Both the position numbers and the translations under genes were made by a program. Shown here in pieces: positions 25,874 to 34,884 of a stretch of DNA of 64,000 bases. How positions within the stretch are numbered: position 1 is the stretch's first letter; each line of letters opens with the position of its first letter. This DNA comes from Vicinamibacterales bacterium. GTDB lineage: Bacteria > Acidobacteriota > Vicinamibacteria > Vicinamibacterales > UBA823. The DNA lies in contig DASCOS010000020.1 in NCBI GenBank assembly GCA_036012125.1, positions 62,001 to 126,000 of the forward strand. The letters are read 5' to 3'. Under the pieces are notes generated by a model. It saw only the letters and a list, made by a program, of their open reading frames with translations, had not been told where the DNA came from and ran no database searches.

Positions 25874-26590
25874 CTAAGCCCGAATGTTGCGACGGTAGTA
25901 AATCCTTGCCAGTCGTTCTGGCGACATGCCGGCCATATACAACATTAGCAGGCAGAGATTTCCCGCGCTTCGAAGGAACCAGCCGTCGCGACGCCAACGT
26001 CGCGGCGATACTCGGATGGGTAGAGCTGAATGCCAGAGCCGCCCTCGCTGTCGAAGCCGGCGCACGATATCAACGTCCTCCATCAATGGCCATGACTTAT
26101 AACCACCCATCGCCTCAAAGACATCGCGCCTGACAAACAGTCCTTGGTCACCGAAGGGCAAGTCCAGCCACCGGACTCTCCACCCCACACCACGTTCGAG
26201 CAGACGCGCTTGCCAATTTTCAGCATCGAGTACGAATCGGAAACTCCCACCAACGACGTCCGACATTCCGTCAATGCGAGCGATCTCATGGTCCCACCCA
26301 ACGGGTAAACCGGTGTCAGCGTGGATAAAGCACAGCCACTGGCCATTCGAAACCGCAGCTCCATGATTCATCTGTGGCCCACGTCCAATCCTTGACTGCA
26401 TCCAGCGGATGTTCGGAAACCTGACGCGCAACTCTTCGAGGGCCGGATCGGAGCCGCCGTCGACAACGATGATTTCACTTGAGCGTTCTACGCTCACTAC
26501 TGGTAACGTATTAATCAAACGTGCCAATTGCTCCGCATCACGTAGCACAGGAATAATGATCGAAATAAACGGTTCGCTCGTATGTGTCAT
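25874..26590 (-). CDS. Family 2 glycosyltransferase (TIGR04283-like)
   Basis: GT-A fold transferase of 238 aa. ISIIIPVLRDAEQLARLI opens the domain. EIIVVDGGSDP is the nucleotide-sugar block, RGPQMNHGAAVSNG is typical of the rSAM/selenodomain-associated transferase-2 family, and FIHADT carries the DxD-like metal site. GGYKSWPLMEDVDIVRRL supplies the ED catalytic motif. A C-terminal hydrophobic stretch (LCLLMLYMAGM) may associate with the membrane. It precedes the disulfide oxidoreductase by 50 bp. Acceptor and donor are unknown; some relatives are linked to arsenosugar formation, but nothing here supports that. Confidence 0.85.
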   Translation of the reverse strand: MTHTSEPFISIIIPVLRDAEQLARLINTLPVVSVERSSEIIVVDGGSDPALEELRVRFPNIRWMQSRIGRGPQMNHGAAVSNGQWLCFIHADTGLPVGWDHEIARIDGMSDVVGGSFRFVLDAENWQARLLERGVGWRVRWLDLPFGDQGLFVRRDVFEAMGGYKSWPLMEDVDIVRRLRQRGRLWHSALPIRVSPRRWRRDGWFLRSAGNLCLLMLYMAGMSPERLARIYYRRNIRA

Positions 26591-26660
26591 ATCCCCTGAA
26601 CTACAACACAGGACACCGCTGGACTACTTTCCTAGAGCAATTGCACGCGATTCAGAAGTT

Positions 26661-27323
26661 TTACCCGCTGCCCTTTAGACCAAGAAAAGTGGTAATGCGA
26701 TCCCAGATAGTGTCTAGGCTATCGTGAAGCTGATGGCCATCATCAAGTAGGCAGCACTCTACGTAGGAACGTGACCGGGCAAAGCGCTCTACCATGACTG
26801 GATCAACAGCGTCGTCCAAACGCCCTTGGAAGATGATCGTCGATGGTCCGTCTTGAATCGAGAATGAGTCGTATTGCGCCGCGTCGGCGTAAAGCTCATA
26901 ACCCACCTGACGGCGCTCACCAAAAGCGTGATGAACGATATCGAGATGCCCATCGTCTCGCCACTGCTCAACCCCAACCGTACCCATACGGCGATTGGTG
27001 CCAAAGTCTAAGGCCGGGGCTAGGAGAATTAGCTGTGTAATTGGTGAACGAGCTACTGCCTCGAAAGATTGGCGCGCGGCAGTATGCCACGCCACAAACC
27101 CCCCAAGACTGGACCCTATCAAGACGACCGGCCCCTCAGACAGTCGCGCAATGGCGTTGTCGACCTGCCCAATCATGCGAGATGTTGTAATAGTTTTAAA
27201 TTCGGGTTCATTAAAGTCTGGACAGTGCAACGGTAAACCAAGGGACCGTAAGCGTTCCGCAAGCCACATCGCCTTTGTGGACTTAGCTGACGATGCAAAA
27301 CCATGCAGATAAAATAGATGCAT
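26661..27323 (-). CDS. YqiA-type alpha/beta-hydrolase esterase
   Basis: Short cytosolic serine esterase (220 aa) of the YqiA/UPF0227 kind. The N-terminus MHLFYLHGFASSAKS is diagnostic. The nucleophile elbow is IGSSLGGFVAW. The Asp region is IFQGRLDDAVDP and the catalytic His is in LDDGHQLHD. The ATG at 27323 gives the family start; a GTG at 27335 is possible, and neither has a good Shine-Dalgarno. Natural substrate unknown. Confidence 0.85.
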   Translation of the reverse strand: MHLFYLHGFASSAKSTKAMWLAERLRSLGLPLHCPDFNEPEFKTITTSRMIGQVDNAIARLSEGPVVLIGSSLGGFVAWHTAARQSFEAVARSPITQLILLAPALDFGTNRRMGTVGVEQWRDDGHLDIVHHAFGERRQVGYELYADAAQYDSFSIQDGPSTIIFQGRLDDAVDPVMVERFARSRSYVECCLLDDGHQLHDSLDTIWDRITTFLGLKGSG

Positions 27324-27369
27324 TCGGGCAGACACAGCTCATCAGGATACTTGCCGGCTTCTGTGTAGC

Positions 27370-27810
27370 TCAGAGCTTACGCTTACAACCAGGCCGACAT
27401 CGACACTGAATGGTCTTATCCCCATCGGTCTCATAGTCATAACCCAACTCCTCGCCCTTTCGAATATTTTTAGCCGCTCGGATCCATATAACGTCGCCTT
27501 CAATATCAACCCAGCAATTAGGTTTACACTTGTGATTGATGAAGCGCGCGATATTCCCGCCCACGCCTGCATCCCTCACCCATCTGCTATTCAATTCAAA
27601 ACACCAGATGTGCCCTTTCTCCAGGTACTTGTCCTGACGCGGGAGACTCTTCTTTTGGGTAATCTTCTCACCCGCGTAGTTGATGATCTTCGTGCTTCGC
27701 TTGATCTGAGTCTTTGCAAATACACCCCAACCGTGAATCTTTGAGCGCCTTCGTTCGATCAACGTCTTCGCCCGCTCCTGGTAATCCTCCAATGTTCGTC
27801 GACGACTCAC
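27370..27810 (-). CDS. SET-domain protein lysine methyltransferase-like
   Basis: A 146-residue SET domain with little else. Seen: the N-terminal SET motif KIHGWGVFA, the knot sequence NIARFINHKCKPNCWVD, GEELGYDYE, and a post-SET-like CRCRPGCKRKL at the extreme C-terminus. These are the SAM- and substrate-binding parts of eukaryotic-type lysine methyltransferases; the three post-SET cysteines plus the knot cysteine could bind zinc. A GTG start is supported by GGAGG at good spacing. It sits downstream of dnaE2 on the same strand, 111 bp away. Bacterial SET proteins are known but targets mostly are not. Target here unknown. Confidence 0.88.
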   Translation of the reverse strand: MSRRRTLEDYQERAKTLIERRRSKIHGWGVFAKTQIKRSTKIINYAGEKITQKKSLPRQDKYLEKGHIWCFELNSRWVRDAGVGGNIARFINHKCKPNCWVDIEGDVIWIRAAKNIRKGEELGYDYETDGDKTIQCRCRPGCKRKL

Positions 27811-27921
27811 TTACACCTCCGTGGATTTAACTCGTTAAACTGACTCGGCACATTACTATCGTCATTGTATCGTGGCGCATTAGATTCGATTTTAATCTCT
27901 CAAGGAATGCATACGGTATTT

Positions 27922-30900
27922 TCAGTAGAAATCGTGTGAGTTGACCGCTGGATACTGGCCACTGAGTCCGCTCAACCTCTCTGCCTTAACCGATGTCACT
28001 CCCTTCTGAATCTGCAGTGTACCCTCAGCCATCAGAAATGACTCATCCACGATGTCTAGACACTGCTTGGCAAATAGAGAGGGACTCACGATAACACTCG
28101 CCGTACCAGTCTCGTCCTCAAGTGTTAGAAAGACGAAACCTTTAGCTGTGCCGGGACGCTGACGGGTAATAACCATACCCGCGATGCGAACGTACCGACC
28201 GTTTCGCGTACGTGGCAAATCAATAGCCCGTAACACACCGCGCATCGCCAGTTCCCCACGTTGTAAAGCCATCGGATGCGGTCCAAGCGTTAATCCTGTT
28301 CTAGCGTAATCGGCAATTACGCGTTCGGTCAGCGTCATCGGTTCCAAAGGAGATCTCCCTACTCCTGATTTCAGCTTACTGTCACCTCTCCCCTTGAAGA
28401 GGTCTCCTTCCGGCCTAACCGCCTGCTCAATCTGCCACAACGCACTGCGTCGATCGTGTCCGAATGCGTTCAGCGCACCAATCTCCGCGAGCGCTGCTAG
28501 TTCGTCCTTCCGAATACTGGTCCGTGCAATCAAATCTTCGATTGACGCAAAGCGTGCTAGCTCCTCGCTCTCATTTGCCTCCACTTCCAATCGATTAGAA
28601 GTTTCAATGGCTTGCCCAACATCTTTTCGTACACCGGACACGTAACAAATCCCTAGTCGTATCGCACCGTTTACCTCAACCGCACACTTCCAGTCAGATC
28701 GCTGCACATCGATCGCTTCGAACCGCACACCGTGACGCTGTGCATCTTTGACTAATGTTGCAGGGTGATAAAACCCCATAGGCTGGTTATTCAAGAGAGC
28801 GGTATAAAAGGCAGCTGGAAAATGTACCTTAAGATATGCGCTCGCATAGGCAATTAACGCAAAGCTCGCCGCATGTGATTCGGGGAACCCATACAGTGCG
28901 AACGACGTGATCGACTGCACGATTTCGTCGGCTGCAGAACCAAAAATCCTCTGCCGAACCATCCCCTCGCGTAAGCGCGTCTCAATCTTCTCCATGCGCT
29001 GCTCTGATCGTTTAAAACCGAAAGCTCGCCGTAACTCCTCAGCCTCACCACCAGAGAATCCAGCCGCCACCATCGCCATCCGCAGGAGTTGTTCCTGAAA
29101 GAGCGGCACTCCCAATGTGCGACGCAAAATTGGTTCGAGTGACAGGTGCGGATACGTCACTGGTTCGCGCCCATCTCGTCGCTTTAAGTAGGGATGTACC
29201 ATCTGACCAACGATCGGGCCAGGACGGATGAGCGCAACCTCTACCACTAGGTCATAGAAGCACTTGGGACGGAGCCTGGGCAAAGTCGCCATCTGGGCTC
29301 TCGACTCGACCTGGAACACGCCGATAGTGTCAGCTTCACAGAGCATCCGGTAGACATCGGGGTCATCCGGCGGTACATGCGCTAGGTCCAGACGCACGGC
29401 GTCAGACCTACCGTCCGCGTCATTTCCTCCTTGGCAATTGATGAGAGTAATCGCATCCTGCAAGACAGCCATCATGCCAAGCCCGAGTAAATCGACCTTG
29501 ATAATTCCCATGGCAACACAGTCGTCTTTGTCCCACTGGATAACAGTACGTTCGGACATGCTGGCATTTTCGAGGGGAACAACTTCATCGAGCCGACCGC
29601 GGCATATCACCATACCGCCGGAGTGCTGTCCCAAATGGCGCGGCAAATCACGCATCCGAGGCCAGAGCGCGGTAAAAGCCCGCACACGAGGGTCCTCAGT
29701 GTCGCATGCTGCATCATGAAGACGATGCTTAGGAATTTCCTCAGAGTCAGTCAACTCGAAGTGGCTCCGTTTAGCCAGACGGTCGACCTCATTGGAGTCT
29801 AGCCCTAGCGCCTTGCCCAACTCACGTGTCACGCTACGGTCGCGATAGGTAATAACATTCGCTGTCATGGCAGCACCCAACTGCCCGTAACGCTCATAGA
29901 CGTACTGGATGACACGCTCGCGCCGCTCGCCGCTCGGTAAGTCGAGATCAATGTCAGGCCACTCTCCACGTTCCTCCGAAAGAAACCGTTCAAACAGCAG
30001 ATCCATGCCTACAGGATCTACCGCCGTAATACCCAAGCTGTAACAGACAGCACTGTTAGCCGCCGAACCACGACCCTGCGCAAGAATTCCTTGCTGGCGA
30101 CAGAAATTGACGATGTCCCAGACAATAAGAAAATAACCCGCTAGCTTGAGTTTCTCGATGAGGTCTAATTCTCGTGCAATCTGCCGTCGAGCGCGCTCGT
30201 TGTACGGCCGGTAGCGTTCGTGCGCACCGACCAACGTAATCTTTCTCAGAAATGATGCCATCGTTTCACCCAGCGGTACTGGATACTCCGGAAAACGGTA
30301 GTCGAGATCAGCCAGCGTGTACTGCAGTCGATCGGCGAGTACTTCGGATGCGCGAACCGCCTCAGGAAAGTCGTGGAACAGACGAACCATGTCGCTGGAC
30401 GGTTTCAGATAACGCTCGGCATTACGTGCTAAACGTCGACCAGCCTGGTCGACCGTTGTCCTATGGCGAATGCATGTCAGGATGTCGTGGAGCGGACGAT
30501 CGGCTGACGCGGCAAATCGCACGCCATTAGTCGCCAAGAGCGGCACATGATACGCCGATGCAAGAGCCACCAGAGCCTGCGTATCGGCCTCTTCGTCCCG
30601 GAGTAGATGCCGTTGCACTTCAACATAGACGTTTCCAGAACCGAATAGCCCAATGAGTCGATCAAGCATCCCGCCGACGCCATATTGTTGACTGTCTAGT
30701 AACGGCCGACCGGCCAGCGCAACAAGACCACGCGTTGCGCCATCAAATTCCTCAAGTGTGAGTGCTCCTCGACCTTTTGGCGCCCGTAATTTCATCCGGG
30801 TCACGAGTCGGCAGAGGTTACAATAGCCTTCCTTCGACTCGACGAACACCGGTAGCCGCCAAGGGCATACGTCACCAAATCCGTCAACATCCTCTCGCAC

Positions 30901-31110
30901 CGTCGTAATCGTTAGTTCACTTCCGATAATCGGTCTAATTCCGGCAGCTGTTGCCGCCTGATGGAACCTCGGTGCGCCGTAAACTCCGTCACGATCGAGT
31001 AACGCAAGCGCTGGGTAGTTAAGTGCGGCCGCGCGATCAACAAGTGCCTCTGGCGTCGACGCACCATCGAGAAAGGAGAAAGCTGAAGCAGTATGAAGCT
31101 CGATATACAT
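27922..31110 (-). CDS. dnaE2: Error-prone DNA polymerase DnaE2 (ImuC)
   Basis: C-family translesion polymerase of the ImuABC mutasome. The PHP domain starts MYIELHTASAFSFLDGAS. The palm contains GRGSAANSAVCYSLGIT and the catalytic aspartates in PDIDLDLPSGERR. The finger region has HLGQHSGGMVICRG. A C-terminal OB-fold follows (RIAGMVITRQRPGTAKGFVF). Length 1062 aa is typical of DnaE2 and short of DnaE1. The ATG at 31110 overlaps the imuB TGA by one base (TGATG); the frame is open further upstream, but this start matches the family. Used in DNA-damage-induced mutagenesis. Confidence 0.96.
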   Translation of the reverse strand: MYIELHTASAFSFLDGASTPEALVDRAAALNYPALALLDRDGVYGAPRFHQAATAAGIRPIIGSELTITTVREDVDGFGDVCPWRLPVFVESKEGYCNLCRLVTRMKLRAPKGRGALTLEEFDGATRGLVALAGRPLLDSQQYGVGGMLDRLIGLFGSGNVYVEVQRHLLRDEEADTQALVALASAYHVPLLATNGVRFAASADRPLHDILTCIRHRTTVDQAGRRLARNAERYLKPSSDMVRLFHDFPEAVRASEVLADRLQYTLADLDYRFPEYPVPLGETMASFLRKITLVGAHERYRPYNERARRQIARELDLIEKLKLAGYFLIVWDIVNFCRQQGILAQGRGSAANSAVCYSLGITAVDPVGMDLLFERFLSEERGEWPDIDLDLPSGERRERVIQYVYERYGQLGAAMTANVITYRDRSVTRELGKALGLDSNEVDRLAKRSHFELTDSEEIPKHRLHDAACDTEDPRVRAFTALWPRMRDLPRHLGQHSGGMVICRGRLDEVVPLENASMSERTVIQWDKDDCVAMGIIKVDLLGLGMMAVLQDAITLINCQGGNDADGRSDAVRLDLAHVPPDDPDVYRMLCEADTIGVFQVESRAQMATLPRLRPKCFYDLVVEVALIRPGPIVGQMVHPYLKRRDGREPVTYPHLSLEPILRRTLGVPLFQEQLLRMAMVAAGFSGGEAEELRRAFGFKRSEQRMEKIETRLREGMVRQRIFGSAADEIVQSITSFALYGFPESHAASFALIAYASAYLKVHFPAAFYTALLNNQPMGFYHPATLVKDAQRHGVRFEAIDVQRSDWKCAVEVNGAIRLGICYVSGVRKDVGQAIETSNRLEVEANESEELARFASIEDLIARTSIRKDELAALAEIGALNAFGHDRRSALWQIEQAVRPEGDLFKGRGDSKLKSGVGRSPLEPMTLTERVIADYARTGLTLGPHPMALQRGELAMRGVLRAIDLPRTRNGRYVRIAGMVITRQRPGTAKGFVFLTLEDETGTASVIVSPSLFAKQCLDIVDESFLMAEGTLQIQKGVTSVKAERLSGLSGQYPAVNSHDFY

Positions 31111-32510
31111 CAGTCGAGGAATCCAGCAACAAACCATTCACCGTGTGTACGGTCGCGATAAATGCAATAGACACTCCCGTCATCAAGCTCAACGTCCCAT
31201 TCGTCGCGGCTCCAGTAGCCAGTTGAGAGCTCCTGGTCGACCGACTGCGTTTGCTCCCACCAATGTCCAGATGATCGCCATGGACCGGCGCATCGCTCAA
31301 CCGAACGACGACCGATACCACCACTTGCCGACACTAGAACTGGGCATCCACAATCGACCGTCACTTGTGCAACTAATGGAAGGTGAAATCGACGTGAGAT
31401 CGCAATAGGACCGGTTTGCTCTGCCGCTTCGAGATGTATTGCCGATGACATCGTCGGGGCGAAAGGTCCGACGTCGAACGCGTTGGGATGGTGCGTCTCG
31501 GATAACACGGGAGCACCGCACCGTTCTGAACCCATCAATATCTTCAGACGTGCTAACAAAGTTGATAACTGCTCAATCGAAGGAACGGCTTTCTCAAACA
31601 GTGAGAATTGCGTAATACGCGTAGGTGCGGGAATCGCAGTGACCACCACGAGGTCGATACCTGCTGGTGGCGGATGCGATTTAAGATTAAGAACTAGAAG
31701 CGTGCAGAGCATCCGTGAATCGCAAATCGGTGCTGGTAGTTGCAGCGTTCGTGTATACCAAACCCGTGTGACGAGCCAGAGACGAACAATTAAAACAGCC
31801 GCCGCAACACCCGCCTGGCTGAGTTGTAACACCAGCGACTCAAGCATCGGGCGGAGTCCTGAGGCGAGCGTCTCGAACCCTTCAACCGGCCATTCAAGGT
31901 CAAGCGCCACTTCGAATAGCCGATTTTCAGGTGTAGGAACCAACGGCTGTGATTCCTCGCCGCAAGCGCATTTCTGCCACATAACACCTTCTGTGCCAAA
32001 TCTCGAAAAAAGTGCATCGCGCGGTAGTGCCGCCACATCACCAAGCGTTGCGAGCCCCCAGCGTTTAAAAATGTTGATCATCCGACTTACGTTTCGATTA
32101 CGTACTTCGAGGGGTATTGCAGCATTCCTCTGCAAACAAAAATTTGCGACCCTTGTAAGAATGTCCAAAGGCAACGTGGCAATAGTTGTAGCTTCTCTAC
32201 CGGGCTTAATCACCGTAAGTGCATCAGTACGGCCGTAGACCGATAGAACTGCGGCAATCCGTGTCGCCGCTAGCGCCACACGGCAGTGGATCCCCTGTTC
32301 GATGGCCTTCCGTTGCACGGCAGCTCCAAACGCTCTAGGACTACCCCACATTCCACGCAGTCCAGTCACATCTAAAACAACCGTCCGCGCATCGACCATT
32401 TCCAGACGAGGAGAAAAGTAACGGGCCAGAGAGAGGAGATCTTTAGAGAATTGATCGCTGGATAATGAACGGCCTCGACGAGATCCCACAACATGCACAC
32501 TAGCGAACAT
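31110..32510 (-). CDS. imuB: ImuB, Y-family polymerase-like adaptor
   Basis: Non-catalytic Y-family relative that links DnaE2 to the beta clamp. The thumb and little-finger parts are clear: VLDVTGLRGMWGSPRAFG, VALAATRIAAVLSVYG, LRRW-type region IFKRWGLATLGDVAALPRDALFSRFG. The segment between the start (MFASVHV) and RYFSPRLE looks about 60 residues shorter than in many ImuB proteins, so the N-terminal palm seems reduced. A TTG/ATG further upstream (to 32582) would overlap imuA and adds a basic unconserved stretch, so I prefer ATG 32510. It overlaps dnaE2 by one base. Confidence 0.88.
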   Translation of the reverse strand: MFASVHVVGSRRGRSLSSDQFSKDLLSLARYFSPRLEMVDARTVVLDVTGLRGMWGSPRAFGAAVQRKAIEQGIHCRVALAATRIAAVLSVYGRTDALTVIKPGREATTIATLPLDILTRVANFCLQRNAAIPLEVRNRNVSRMINIFKRWGLATLGDVAALPRDALFSRFGTEGVMWQKCACGEESQPLVPTPENRLFEVALDLEWPVEGFETLASGLRPMLESLVLQLSQAGVAAAVLIVRLWLVTRVWYTRTLQLPAPICDSRMLCTLLVLNLKSHPPPAGIDLVVVTAIPAPTRITQFSLFEKAVPSIEQLSTLLARLKILMGSERCGAPVLSETHHPNAFDVGPFAPTMSSAIHLEAAEQTGPIAISRRFHLPLVAQVTVDCGCPVLVSASGGIGRRSVERCAGPWRSSGHWWEQTQSVDQELSTGYWSRDEWDVELDDGSVYCIYRDRTHGEWFVAGFLD

Positions 32511-32520
32511 AGCTAGAGTC

Positions 32521-33288
32521 TTACGAGCCGGAAAGCGACGAGGAATGCATCGCTTCAGCTGAAATGAACAATTTGAAAGCACGGCCGTCGTCCGGACGCC
32601 GTGCTCCAGTCACACGGACGGTGACTTCAAGACCTCTCAGTAGGCTACCGTGGCCAATGTTGCCAGACCATCTGACAGCGTCTTCGGCCTTTTGCAGGTT
32701 TAATGTCACCCCTCCTGCACTTCGAGCAACCGACCGGTTACCCATCAGAACGCAAACTGTTGGCTGTCCCTTGATAGCACGCGGTAACCGCATCCATGTG
32801 GTGAACGGAATCCGACTGAGTGTGCTTTCTGACAGATCGGTTAGGTCTAGTGCGATTATTCCGAAACCACCTGCATTGAGCAGCAATCCAAGCGCCTTGA
32901 GCGCCCGGCCTAGAGAGCGCGCCTCGTCTTCGCCGTGGGTATCCGGATGCCCACGGATCCATAAGAGATGCGATAGTTTAATTCCGGATGTCACTGCCGA
33001 GCCTGGGGCGAACGTATCAAGCGTGTCAATAAGACCTACCAGCTCGCCACGGCTGGTCGCCGCTGCCATTGCCGCACATAGCACACTCATCCGGCCGGAT
33101 GAACGTAACCCGACGATCTCCGAAAGCTCGCCTTTAGGTAGCCCACCGTCAAGTGCCTCATCAAGTGCATCAATACCTGTTGACGCTAACTGAACTTTCT
33201 CCAGGTAATCTATGTAACTATTTGATAATAAAGTGTTTCCTAAATTCTTACTCCTGAGAAGTCTTTCTAAGTCTACTTTTTTCAACAC
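32521..33288 (-). CDS. imuA: ImuA, RecA-like SOS mutagenesis protein
   Basis: RecA-fold accessory of the translesion mutasome. The N-terminus LERLLRSKNLGNTLL leads to STGIDALDEALDGGLPKGELSEIVG, the family signature. The P-loop position reads GLRSSGRMS, in which the Walker lysine is replaced by Arg; this degeneration is common among ImuA proteins, so ATP binding is doubtful. 255 aa. The GTG start at 33288 fits the family N-terminus and is preceded closely by a promoter-like element. First gene of the imuA-imuB-dnaE2 operon. No LexA box could be named with confidence. Confidence 0.88.
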   Translation of the reverse strand: MLKKVDLERLLRSKNLGNTLLSNSYIDYLEKVQLASTGIDALDEALDGGLPKGELSEIVGLRSSGRMSVLCAAMAAATSRGELVGLIDTLDTFAPGSAVTSGIKLSHLLWIRGHPDTHGEDEARSLGRALKALGLLLNAGGFGIIALDLTDLSESTLSRIPFTTWMRLPRAIKGQPTVCVLMGNRSVARSAGGVTLNLQKAEDAVRWSGNIGHGSLLRGLEVTVRVTGARRPDDGRAFKLFISAEAMHSSSLSGS

Positions 33289-33297
33289 AACTTTCGT

Positions 33298-33327
33298 ATT
33301 TTATTCGCCATTAAAGAAAAATTGCAA
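33298..33327 (-). promoter_or_regulatory. Predicted sigma70-type promoter of the imuA-imuB-dnaE2 operon
   Basis: On the minus strand a -35-like TTGCAA (33327-33322) and a -10-like TAAAAT (33303-33298) are separated by 18 bp in an A/T-rich stretch that differs from the surrounding DNA. The -10 ends only 9 nt before the imuA GTG, so transcripts would be leaderless or nearly so. I see no clear LexA palindrome, so damage control is not shown by sequence. Confidence 0.45.
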
Positions 33328-33567
33328 GAAGCCAACCTACACTGACCTCACTCCGGTAAATCGCTACACGGTTTCCTGCTCGGTGCGTGAAGCGGCCCAC
33401 GCTGGACCAGAGGGCCACAGCCCAGAAGACCCAGTGATAGGGTAGTGACCTGTGTCCATCCGCCAAACTCGCCGTTCGTAATCAACCAACCATCTGCAAA
33501 GAATCCTCACCACGCGGCCAAACCATTGAGAGATGACCCGGAGAACTCAAACGTCACTTCTAGATCC

Positions 33568-34797
33568 ATGCTAGCGTCGCCGGGCTCGCGTGCCTTACGC
33601 CGCCTCGGCGCTGCACTTGCCTATCGTAACTTTCGTATCCTCTGGTGCGGCTCCTTCGTATCCACGGTCGGCATGTGGGTACAAAGGGTCGCGCAAAATT
33701 GGCTCATTCTTACACTCACTGGCTCAGCGTTCTATCTCGGCCTAGCTTCGTTCATGAGCGACCTACCGGTTCTACTTTTTACACTCATCGGAGGTGTCAT
33801 TGCTGATCGTCACGATCGTCGTTATCTACTGATCGGTTCGCAATGCATTCAGATGGTCCCGGCTTTCGTCTTGGCCGCACTTGTCTACTTCAACGTCGTT
33901 CAGATCTGGCAGATTCTGCTCCTTGCGTTCATAACCGGGTGCGGCCAGGCATTCGGCGGTCCCGCGCACCAATCCCTCATACCAGCACTCGTTCCCAAAG
34001 AAAATCTACCCAACGCGATTGCACTAAATTCGATTCAATTCAATCTCGGTCGATTCATCGGACCACTCATCGCTGGAGTGACAATGACAGCGTTAGGCAC
34101 AGCTGCCTGCTTCGGCTTTAATGGGCTCTCCTTTTTCGTGGTGATCGTCGCACTGATGTCGCTGCGCGTGAAGCATTTGCCGCCGTCAACCCGACAGCGC
34201 ATGCTTGATGAATTACGAGGTGGACTGTTCTACGTCCGTCACCAAGGTTCACTGACCTCATTGACTAGCCTAGCTTTCATAACAACGCTTCTCGGCTTCC
34301 CGTTACTGACCCTACTACCCGTCATCGCTCAGGATGTCTTCGCGCAGGGAGTCGAACAGTACAGCCGGATGATGGCATTCGTAGGCGCCGGAGCAGTCGT
34401 GGGTGCGCTGACTGTCGCTTGGTTGGGTAAGTTCCGTCACATGGGCGTGACATTATTGTTTGTGCAGCTTGCCTTCGGCGGACTTGTCGTCGCTTTCTCA
34501 TTTTCACGTGTAATGCTGCTAAGCGAGGTCCTGCTCTTCTTCGCTGGCACAATGCTCATCATGGTGTTCTCGCTGACCACTTCTCTCGTGCAACTCGTCG
34601 CTCCAAATGAACTCCGTGGCCGCGTCATGAGTATTTTCATGGTTGCGTTCCGTGGCGGAATCCCTCTGGGCAACCTGATCGCTGGCTCCGTGGCAGACCG
34701 AATATCTGCACCATTCGTATTAGGAATAAATGGCATGGTTCTCACCGTGATCGCCTGTTATTTTCTGACTCGAAGTCACGGGGTCAGGACTTTGTAA
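33568..34797 (+). CDS. MFS transporter, EntS/MFS_3-type exporter
   Basis: Twelve-helix major facilitator of 409 aa. It starts ALAYRNFRILWCGSFVSTVGMWVQ, with VAQNWLILTLTGS, the loop motif GGVIADRHDRRYLL and FGGPAHQSLIPALVPKENLPNAIALN, all typical of the enterobactin-exporter-like group. The second half begins near GALTVAWLGKFRHMG and ends with NELRGRVMSIFMVAFRGGIPLGN. ATG 33568 gives the normal length; an in-frame GTG at 33445 would add 41 polar residues. It is divergent from imuA. Substrate unknown: a drug or small-metabolite exporter is likely. Confidence 0.88.
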   Translation: MLASPGSRALRRLGAALAYRNFRILWCGSFVSTVGMWVQRVAQNWLILTLTGSAFYLGLASFMSDLPVLLFTLIGGVIADRHDRRYLLIGSQCIQMVPAFVLAALVYFNVVQIWQILLLAFITGCGQAFGGPAHQSLIPALVPKENLPNAIALNSIQFNLGRFIGPLIAGVTMTALGTAACFGFNGLSFFVVIVALMSLRVKHLPPSTRQRMLDELRGGLFYVRHQGSLTSLTSLAFITTLLGFPLLTLLPVIAQDVFAQGVEQYSRMMAFVGAGAVVGALTVAWLGKFRHMGVTLLFVQLAFGGLVVAFSFSRVMLLSEVLLFFAGTMLIMVFSLTTSLVQLVAPNELRGRVMSIFMVAFRGGIPLGNLIAGSVADRISAPFVLGINGMVLTVIACYFLTRSHGVRTL

Positions 34798-34884
34798 GCA
34801 AAGTCTCAAAGATGAGAACTACCTCCATCTCAGGCGTGACGTAAAGTTCGGTCTAGCACAGCGGCACCTAAAGAATCTTGCACC

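Noticed and set aside
31483-32238. Plus-strand open frame of 251 codons opposite imuB
   Set aside because: No recognisable motif and Ser/Arg-rich shadow composition.
32564-33193. Plus-strand open frame of 209 codons opposite imuA
   Set aside because: Low-complexity Ser/Arg/Pro sequence with no domain; imuA on the minus strand is clearly the real gene.
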